From: Phaeosaccion multiseriatum
Lineage: Eukaryota; Ochrophyta, other classes
Length of the DNA stretch: 64,000 bases
Direction: 5' to 3'
NCBI GenBank assembly: GCA_965112735.1
Contig: OZ218952.1
Location: forward strand, 5,084,001-5,148,000
Shown here one piece after another: positions 56,727 to 64,000 of the stretch. Below the pieces are notes generated by a model, which saw nothing but the letters and a program-made list of their open reading frames with translations, made no database searches and was not told the origin of the DNA. Every line of letters begins with the position of its first letter. Positions within the stretch are counted from its first letter, which is position 1. Both the position numbers and the translations under genes were made by a program.

Positions 56727-57882
56727 TCGGGCTGCTTCCCGAGCTTCTCGTATAGCCCCATTCCCACGCCCCCCCCTACCACGCACCCTGACCTCGCTCG
56801 AACCCCCCACCACACGTGCACGTACACACAACCGCGCGTATTACCAGGGAACTGATCGAGGCGTGGGTGTGCTTAAGCGGTCTGACGCTGCTCCTCCCTC
56901 CCCTGGGGTGGTGGCGACCGCACCCCTACAGTGACTATGCGGCTAACAGGAGGGGTGGCGCGTAAGGAGGAGAGAAGGAGAGGAGCCTTGACGGAAGGGC
57001 GCCGCATGTGTAGCGGATAGGAAGACTATTGAGGCCGCAAGGACTGACTGACCGACTGACAGACAGACAGACAGACAGACGCATGGGCACAGAGACGGAG
57101 AGAGGCATTTTTTTCATCGAGGAGACTTGCAGCCAGCAGCAGGACTCCCCGAGAGAGGGGGGGAGAGGGGAGGAATTGTGGATGCCCGACCAGACTGGGC
57201 TCAAGTGCTGGCCCAGTCAGGGTGACCTTGCGCCAGTCAAGTCAAAGTCCACCCACTGGCGAGGCAGGCTGCAGCGTCGGTGGTTCCACGGCGCACTTAT
57301 TATTCTCTGTACAGGTTAGCGCAGTCGTGCGCTCGCCATTTGCCACTCCGTAACCGGGCACGCGAGCTCCAGTGCAGTAGTGTGGTAGCGCGAGCGGAGA
57401 AGTGTCCCCCCCCTCCAGTGTAGAAGCAAGCAAGGGGAGGTGGTCACAGAGGTATCATACTATAGAGGAAAGGAGAGGATGGTGTGTGATAAGCGCATCA
57501 TGTGATGTGGAGCGCTTGCAGGTGCAATATCAATGATGTAATCGTTGCAGTGTACCAGAGGGGAGATACACACGTACGTGTGTGTGACGTGTTTGTGTGT
57601 GTGTGTGTGCTACTTGGCCCCCCTGGGCGAGATGAGGGACGGCCGAGCCGGCCCCTCGTTGAAGCCGTCACAAGCGCGAGTGGTCATTTCCCCCCCCCTC
57701 ATGAAAATGAAACTGCCATGCGCCATCCGAAGGCGGCCACTACACCCTCGTCCCTTTTCTCTCCCCCCCCCCGTCCTCCCACTGTTAAGCTCCTAGGAGT
57801 CTATAGTAGTCTAGGAGACAGGAGGTGGGAGGTTCAGGCGCAGCGTGTGGCGAATCTTCCTATCCTCAAGCAGGGCAATTAA
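56727..57882. other. Intergenic stretch before the LRR/XKR gene
   Basis: No gene can be supported. It contains a (GACA)n run at 57,055-57,080 (gactgactgaccgactgacagacagacag), a GT-rich run at 57,585-57,612 (gtgtgtgacgtgtttgtgtg) and pyrimidine tracts. Promoter elements for the downstream gene may be here but none can be named. Confidence 0.4.
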
Positions 57883-60800
57883 ATGACTTCCTCCCCTCGA
57901 CAGCGACAGAGCGACGAATTCGAAGGCGTGTTCGACGCAGAAGACCTTGCCCTGACCGAGATTTGGCACAGGTGAGGTAGAGCGAGGGTATTCCTGCCTG
58001 CTCCATCTACGTGGTTTGCTGCTGCTCTGGTTGCATTATCCCTTTCTCCTTCTCCTGGTGATTACAGTTGGGATAGTACCCCACAAAAGGAGAGGGGGGG
58101 TGGACCAAGGGTGAGAAGCGTCCTACGCCTTGAGCTTGCGTTTGTTTCACTTCAGAGCTCTCTTCCTGTCTCGAGTGGCTAGACACTGCGCATAGCTGCT
58201 GCTTTTGATAGGGTGGCATGTCTTTCCGGCCGACTTGTTGCCTCTCATGAACGTTGACCCTTTCTCTTTGGCCTGGCTGGACCCGTCTACACCGCAGGCT
58301 GGGAGGAGAGGGCTGGCGGACAACAAGAGGCTGGGAGGCGGTCAGCAGCCTCCCTCGGGCCCCGTCCCCGCGCCCCATCCCAGTACGGAGCCAGGGTCTC
58401 AGCCCGAAGCGAGACGCCGCCCGTGCGGCTTCTCCCTACGGCTCTCCCAAGGGCGCTGCAGCCCGAGGAGGCGGCTCTCCCGTCAACCCCTTCGCCCCTC
58501 CTCCTTCCGAGGCTACTGACCCCGCCTTACCCCCTGCCGTCTCCCGTGGGGAGGAGGAGGAGGAGGAGCAGGGCACTCTAGCAGGCGTGTCGCTCACGGA
58601 CACAGGCGACTTGTCCTCCTCCGCGTCGGCGTCAGAGCCAGTGTCCCTGAGCCGCTCCGTCAGACGGAAGAGCAGGCAGAAGCAGGTCGAGGGAGAGGTT
58701 GATAGTCCTGGACCTGGTCGTAGTCGGAGCGCCTCCCCTAACCCCTTCCGCCCGGCCTCGCCCAGCCCCTCCTTCGCGCAGGGGGCAGAGCGGACAGAGC
58801 AGACAGATGGGGCAGAGGAGACGCCGGCCAAGACGGGTCGGAATATGTCACTGCGCAGCAAGAGCTCGGCGAACCCTTTCTCCCCTGAGAACAGCACACA
58901 CTTGCAGGAAGATGGCAGTGGAAGGGGGGGCGGGGCGGAGGCCGAGGGGCACAAGAGGCTGTCTACCAACAACCCCTTCTCCTCTTCTGCTGCTGTATCA
59001 CCAACTGCTGCTGCTGCTGCTGCTGCTGCCGCGTCGGACGGCTCCTTGAGGCTGGGATCACCGTTTCGTAGGAAAATCCAGCAGCAGCAGCAGCAGCAGC
59101 AGCAAGAGCAGCAGCAGTCGTCACCCAGGCAACAGCCGCTGCAGCTGTCATCCAGGCAGCAGCAGCTGTCGCCAAGACATCGCACCCGCGGGCGAGACGG
59201 CGGTCCCCGGCAGACCGGTCACGCCATGTTCGGCATTCAGTTTGACAGGTGCGTACGAGCGTGCGTGCGTGCGTGCGTGCGTGCGTGCCGAGCGGGTGCA
59301 ACTGTCAACAGTATGGCACGCTGGAATGGAAGCAAGAAACCGCATGAGGAGTCGTTTGACGAAGCCCCTTCCTGCCTGCTGCTCCTCGGAGCAAGCCACT
59401 CACCTCCTGACCTCTCTCTCTCTCTGTTGCCCTCTTGTGCTTTGCTGCCTTTGACCCTCTCCATCTCCTGCCTTTGACCCTCCCCCTCTCCTGCCGATCC
59501 CCTCTTCCCCATTGCCATACATCCCATCGCCATCAACGAAGATACTCGCGACGAGTCCAAGACATCCGCCTGGACGATAACGGACTCGAAGGCGTGCTTC
59601 CCCTCGCGTTGGGCTCTCTGACCGAGGCACGAGCCCTTTCCATGGCGAACAACCGATTACTCGGACCTCTGTCGACGGCCATCGGTGACATGCAGGGCCT
59701 GCTGTGGCTCAACCTCTCCAGCAACGCCCTGAGCGGGGAGATTCCAAGGGGGCTGGGGGGCCTCACCGACCTCGTGGAACTCAACCTGGCGTGAGTGCGT
59801 GCGTGGGGTTTGGGTTTCCATATCTGGACGTTGAGGACTTTATGGACTTTGTTGGGCGTTTGACTTTGGGCTGTGGAAAGGGGAGTAAGGCAGGCGGATC
59901 TCGGCCCAGGAGCGAGGGGCGAGGAGGGACGGAGAGAGAGAGAAAAGGAGGCGCTGGTGGGTGCGTGCGTGTGGCCCTGCGCGCCTGAGGGGAAGGAATG
60001 CCCCTGCGCTTCGGCTCGGAAGAGGCATCCTTCCACAGACCCTCACCCCGTCATTCTGTTCGCTCCTCTCCTGCCCCCCCGCCCCCCCCGACCCCATGCC
60101 CATATGATGCCTGTGTATATGCCTGTATGCCTATGCCTGTTGTATGTTCATATGCCCCTCCTCGCCTTCAGCTCCAACAAGCTGGAGGGCAGCATCCCCT
60201 CTGCACTGGAGGGCCTGGTGCATCTGCAGACCCTTCAACTGCAGCACAACTCTCTAAGCGGGGTGCTGCCCGCCCAGGCCTTTGAGGCCCTCCGTAGGCT
60301 CGAGGTGCTGGACTTGAGCTACAACAAACTCCAGGGCAAGCTCCCCTCCCAGATCTCCAACCTGCACGCCGCCAGGGAGGTGAGGGGTAGCGAAGGGGGG
60401 GGGTCTGGGGCGCAGGTGGAGGCAGGGGGTGGCGACGGGCGAGGGGCGAGTGTCGTCTCCAGTCGGGGGAGGGGGGGGGGGGGAGGCGAGCACAGGGAGC
60501 GATGCCCCTGCTCCTCGCTTTCTTCCTTCATGCGCTCGCTCCGTTCGGACCTTCCTTCCTTCCTGGCCTCGTCTTCCCTTCCCCTCCATTCGCTGTTGCT
60601 CCGTGTGGGTTGGTTGTCTCCTCACCCCCACAATGAATCTCCCTCCGTCTCCTTCCTCCCCTCCCTTCCCTCCCTCCCTCCCCCTCCTCCTCCTCCTCCT
60701 CCTCCTCCTCCTCCTCCTCCTCCTCCTCCTCCTCCTCCTCCTCCTCCTCCTCCTCCTCCTCCTCCTCTGCCCCCTGCCCCACTCAGATTCGCCTTGGACA

Positions 60801-63460
60801 CAACCAGTTCCATGGTGAGTACGGCTCTGCAGAGGGTCGAGAAGTGCAGTTCCAATTCATGAGTGAATGTGTGTGCCCTCACTATGGTAGTGCTCATCCG
60901 CCTGCCTCTCCGGCCCGCTGCCCCGCTGCCCCTCTGCCTCTGCCCTGCCTCTGTCCCTGTCTGCGCCCCTCTGTGGCTCTGATGCTCTGATGCTCTGATG
61001 CTCTGATGCTCTGATGCTCTGATGCTCTGATGTTCTGTGGCTCTGATGTTCTGTGGTTCTGATGCTCTGTGGCTCTGTGGCTCGGTGTGTCCAGGCACCC
61101 TCCCCAGCGCAATCGGCCTGCACATGAAGCAGCTCAAGGTCCTTGACTTGAAGCACAACACGCTCAACGGAACAGGTGAGTTGAAAGAGTTCACGATCTT
61201 AGGTACACAGTTTACTATGGAGCAACTGAGTTGAAAGAGTTAACGCCTAACAAAGGTAACGAGTTACATAGTTAACCAAAGAGAGGAAAGGGTACGTCGG
61301 CCCTGAGGGTCGGGTGTTTCGGGAGTCTGGGTGCGGGGTGGGCGACAGAGGTTCAATTTCAGTTGAGTAGGCCCTGCCCATGCCAGACAGGCGGTAGAGC
61401 TTGTGTGACCTTCTCATTATATATATAGAGAGAGTCGATCTTGTCAATATCGCACACCATGAATAGAGTCGATATCGAAGCTTCTGTGGTAGAGCGAGGT
61501 GCCGTGGCATCAGCTGGCGTCTGTTGGATGGCTTGCTCGCTGCGGCCCGCTGCCAAGTATGCAAGGCTATAATTTATTGCCTTCTCCTCCTCCCTCCCTC
61601 TTCCTCTTGTTATCCTGAATGCGTGCGTGTGTGCGTGTGCGTGTGCATGTGTGTGTGTGTGTGTGTGTGTGCGTGTGTGTGTGTGTGTGTGCGTATGTAT
61701 GTGTGTACCCCCGCTCGCTCAGTCCCTGAGAAATTGCAGATCAAGCTGGGACAGGGCCGCGTGGCGAGGTGAGAAGCGTTACAGCCCACCCTTCCAAAAG
61801 AGTAGAGGCATATGGGAGAGACCGGACTGCAGCCCAGTAGCTGCTCCCACAGGGTGTACATCGTAGAACACCCGAACCACCAACACCCACACTCCCACTC
61901 CGGCTTCCCGACACGACGCCTCATCTGTCTCTCCGCCCTCCCTCTCTCCCCACCCCTCTCCTTTCTCCCCTTGTGCAGAGACATCTTGCCCGGAAACCGC
62001 TTTGCCGACTTGACTACGGCCATCGTGCTGACCACGCGCCCTCTGAAGGACTTTGCCGACAAAGGGCTGCTTGTCTTTTCCGTTATCATGGGCTACGTGG
62101 ACCTGCTCACAGATGCCGGTACGCACACACACACACACACGCACACACGCACGCACACATACACTCACACACATGTACACACACACGCACACACGCACGC
62201 ACGCACGTCACGCTTCGGAGACGAGCCGAGTAGAGTAGAGCGCGCCCTTTCCACCCCTGCTGAGGCTCGCACCTTATCCCTCCCCCTCCCTCCCCCTCCC
62301 CCCCTTCTCAGCCGCCGCCGCGCAGTTCTTCATGTCGGGCAACACGCGTGCATTCATCCTTGCCGTCTTCTTCATTGTGTTCCCCACGGCCATTGTCATG
62401 TACTCCATCCTCATTAAAGCGGTGCGTTTCAGTTTCGGTCAGTTTTACTTTCTTTGAGTTGACGGTACCCACACACACCCGCACATTGCACCAGCCAAGG
62501 ATTGCCAACCAATCGAGAGATCACTATCGATTGCTCCCTTGTCCTGCCACCCCTCCTTGGCGCTCACTCACTCATGCGGCCGATATCGGCCCTTCCACCT
62601 CCTTCCCCTGCACTCCACTCCCCTCCCTCTCACGCTCTCTCTCTCAGGACGAGAATGACTATGGCTCCACTTGGCAACGGCGAAGGCACTGCGAATGCAC
62701 AACTCGCAAAGCACGACACGCCCTGCTTGCCTTCCTGCAGCTGCACATCTTCAGCGAGGCCGTCTCGGGCCTCAAGGATGGTACGTAACACCTTCACATA
62801 ACCTTACGGAGCACCTGACGTACGAAGCAAGCATTTGGGCCCTCGTACGTACGTGCGTGCGTGCAAGGCTCAGAGAGTTTTTGCTGCACCCACATACGCA
62901 CACACGCACGCGCACACACACGCATACAGTCAGTCATCGATATCGCGGCATGGGGGAAAAGTGCACACATCTGCATGCACGTGTTCGATCCTGACCTTCC
63001 GCTTTGTCTGTCTGTGCCTGCGTGTGTGTGTGTTTGTGTGTGTGTGCGTGTGTATTTGTGTGTGATTGTGTATTTGTGTGTATGTGTGTGCGTGCGTGTG
63101 TGTGTGCGTGTGTGTGTGCAGGTGAGGAGACAAAGTCCTTCAAGGCGGCGCGCTTCACCGAGGCGTGCTTCGAGGCGGCCCCGCAGCTGCTGCTCCAGGT
63201 GGGTACGATAGGTGGGGTGCGCACAGCTGCCCCGTCCGTGCAGAGGCTGCTGCAGCCACATGGGCCTACTTTAAACCTAACCTAACCCAACTTTCAACCT
63301 CAACGTCTACCTCTGTCCCTGCCTCTGCCTCTACCCATGTGCCTCCACCCAGGCCTTTGTGATCTGCACGGACTGGTCCGACGGCGTGTCGCGTGTGGTG
63401 CTCCTCTCCGTGTGCATCTCGGCGCTCTCTCTAGCATGGGAGGCCACCAACATCTTAGAC

Positions 63461-63521
<61 letters not shown>

Positions 63522-63847
63522 TATGTGTGTGTGTGTATGTTTGCCCGCTTGCACCGCCGTTATGGCACCGTTTCATTTCGGTGCGAGCCGGCAGAGACCT
63601 CACACCCCTCCCCTCCCTCCCCTCCCTCCCCTCCCTCCGTCCCTCCGTCCATCTCTCCCTCCCTCCCTCCCTCCCTCCCTCCCTCCCTCCCTCCCTCCCT
63701 CCCTCCCTCTCTCCCAGGGGTACTGTGGAGGCAGAGGTGTCTCGCTTCATCCGCGAAAAGCGCTCTTCGCGCTTCGGCCCTGTGGGCGGCGAACTCATTA
63801 GGCGCTGGGGCCGTCTGCTGCTGCTGTGGCTCTTCCATGTGGGGGAG
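57883..63847 (+). CDS. Leucine-rich repeat protein fused to an XK-related membrane domain (partial, runs off right edge)
   Basis: Thirteen exons were traced, every junction in phase (57883-57971, 58298-59248, 59542-59790, 60172-60379, 60787-60814, 61095-61175, 61723-61768, 61979-62118, 62312-62421, 62648-62780, 63122-63198, 63353-63462, 63718-63847), 784 residues so far. Residues 1-350 are a disordered cytosolic region rich in Ser/Pro/Gln with repeated NPF motifs (NPFAPP, NPFRPA, NPFSPE, NPFSSS), which bind EH-domain endocytic proteins. About six plant-type LRRs follow (LNLSSNALSGEIPRGLGGL, LQLQHNSLSGVLP, LDLSYNKLQGKLP). Then comes a multi-span region: LVFSVIMGYVDLLTDA, FILAVFFIVFPTAIVMYSIL, LLAFLQLHIFSEAVSGLKDG, CFEAAPQLLLQAFVI and RVVLLSVCISALSLAWEA. 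The EAAPQLLLQ motif is typical of XK-related (XKR) scramblase-family proteins. Likely a membrane sensor or lipid-handling protein; the LRR-XKR fusion is the notable part. Confidence 0.85.
60680..60770 (+). repeat. (CTC)n / (CCT)n microsatellite forming the polypyrimidine tract of an LRR-gene intron
   Basis: About 85 bp of TCC triplets ends 16 bp before the CAG acceptor at 60,784-60,786, so it acts as an unusually long polypyrimidine tract. The long poly-Pro, poly-Leu and poly-Glu frames seen here are repeat artefacts. Confidence 0.9.
60970..61082. repeat. CTCTGATG-type minisatellite in an LRR-gene intron
   Basis: Tandem copies of a 9-bp TGATGCTCT word (about seven clean, then variants with GTGGCTCTG) lie just upstream of the acceptor at 61,092-61,094. 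Confidence 0.85.
61621..61708 (+). repeat. (GT)n/(GTGC)n microsatellite in an LRR/XKR intron
   Basis: GTGT/GCGT repeats run in transcript sense inside the intron that ends at 61,722. Similar tracts occupy introns at 62,120-62,205 (ACAC phase), 63,025-63,118 and 63,463-63,540. Confidence 0.85.
63463..63540 (+). repeat. (GT)n microsatellite starting at a 5' splice site
   Basis: The repeat begins at the first base of the intron after CATCTTAGACAG, so GTGTGT is the donor itself. A further CCCT/CCCTC run (63,600-63,715) forms the polypyrimidine tract of the same intron. Confidence 0.9.
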
Positions 63848-64000
63848 GTGAGTAGGGGTGTGTGGGGGTGTAAGTGGGGTTGTGCGTGGGGTGGTGAGTT
63901 GGGGTGTAAGTGCGGTGGTGTATGAGGGTGTGAGTGGGGTGGTGAGTGCGGTTGTGAGTTGGGGTGTAAGTGCTGTGGTGTATGAGGGTGTAAGTGGGGT
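63848..64000 (+). repeat. GGGGTGTAAGTG-type minisatellite at the start of the last visible intron
   Basis: It starts at the donor GTGAGTAGGGG and repeats variants of GGTGTAAGTGGGGT and GGTGAGTTGGGGTG to the window edge. Many units again resemble 5' splice sites (GTAAGT, GTGAGT). Confidence 0.85.

Noticed and set aside
60429-60862. Poly-Leu and poly-Glu proteins
   Set aside because: Artefacts of the TCC repeat that forms the polypyrimidine tract of an LRR-gene intron.
61621-63540. Cys-Val repeat proteins from GT/GTGC tracts
   Set aside because: Products of dinucleotide and tetranucleotide repeats within introns of the LRR/XKR gene.
1-64000. tRNA or rRNA genes
   Set aside because: I scanned for tRNA-like B-box (GGTTCGAATCC-type) sequence and rRNA-like blocks. 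The GATTCGAGC at 39,318 belongs to the transposon inverted repeat and lacks a cloverleaf context.

Overview
This is a nuclear window from a GC-rich, intron-dense eukaryotic microbe. Genes are split by many short GT-AG introns, simple repeats are abundant, and there are no bacterial operons or ribosome-binding sites. The mix of genes (an ankyrin protein of the repeat style common in stramenopile algae, LRR and XK-related membrane proteins, a KDZ transposon, C-type lectin and thrombospondin type-3 modules) suggests a free-living protist, perhaps a stramenopile or related alga. I cannot name the species. Most gene models were checked by following codon phase across introns; for the helicase, SDR, TPR, Cys-rich and LRR/XKR genes every junction I assigned keeps frame.

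Left part (1-23.5 kb). The 5' part of an ATE1 arginyltransferase gene runs off the left edge on the minus strand. Next come a deletion pseudogene copy of the 5' end of the TPR gene located 20 kb away, and a gene-poor stretch. Positions 4.6-22.4 kb on the minus strand look like one very large secreted lectin gene: signal peptide, two C-type lectin domains, a galactose-binding-like domain, then an array of about 50 near-identical exons, and a terminal thrombospondin type-3 repeat. Each array exon is 57 nt, phase 0, and encodes a 19-residue two-cysteine motif. What looks like a 12-kb satellite is therefore an exon-plus-intron tandem amplification, with a higher-order structure of five monomers (1217 bp), alternating through part of the array with a 1150-bp deletion version. 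A 302-bp MITE sits in one of its introns.

Middle part (23.5-39.2 kb). On the plus strand lies a 1,240-residue TPR protein gene; one of its introns is a 520-bp GTGA microsatellite that starts exactly at the 5' splice site. It is followed by a small conserved Ser/Tyr/Asn-rich protein (minus), a single-exon ankyrin-type protein (plus), a gene-poor 2-kb stretch, and a complete IGHMBP2/SMUBP2-like superfamily 1 helicase with an R3H-like domain (minus).

Transposon (39,169-48,993). A complete-looking 9.8-kb KDZ (Zisupton-like) DNA transposon has about 157-bp terminal inverted repeats and an 8-bp target duplication, GAGAAGAA. It carries a transposase gene joined to a Ulp1-type SUMO protease and, convergent with it, an unrecognised second gene. 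It landed 22 bp upstream of the helicase start codon, in what was a divergent intergenic region of about 300 bp.

Right part (49.2-64 kb). This holds a 649-residue Cys-rich single-pass membrane protein built from three copies of an apparently undescribed module, a DHRS7-like short-chain dehydrogenase (minus), a 47-residue membrane protein split over three exons, and a large LRR protein fused to an XK-related membrane domain that runs off the right edge. A recurring theme across the window is microsatellites (GTGA, GTGC, GT) seeded at 5' splice sites, in transcript orientation.
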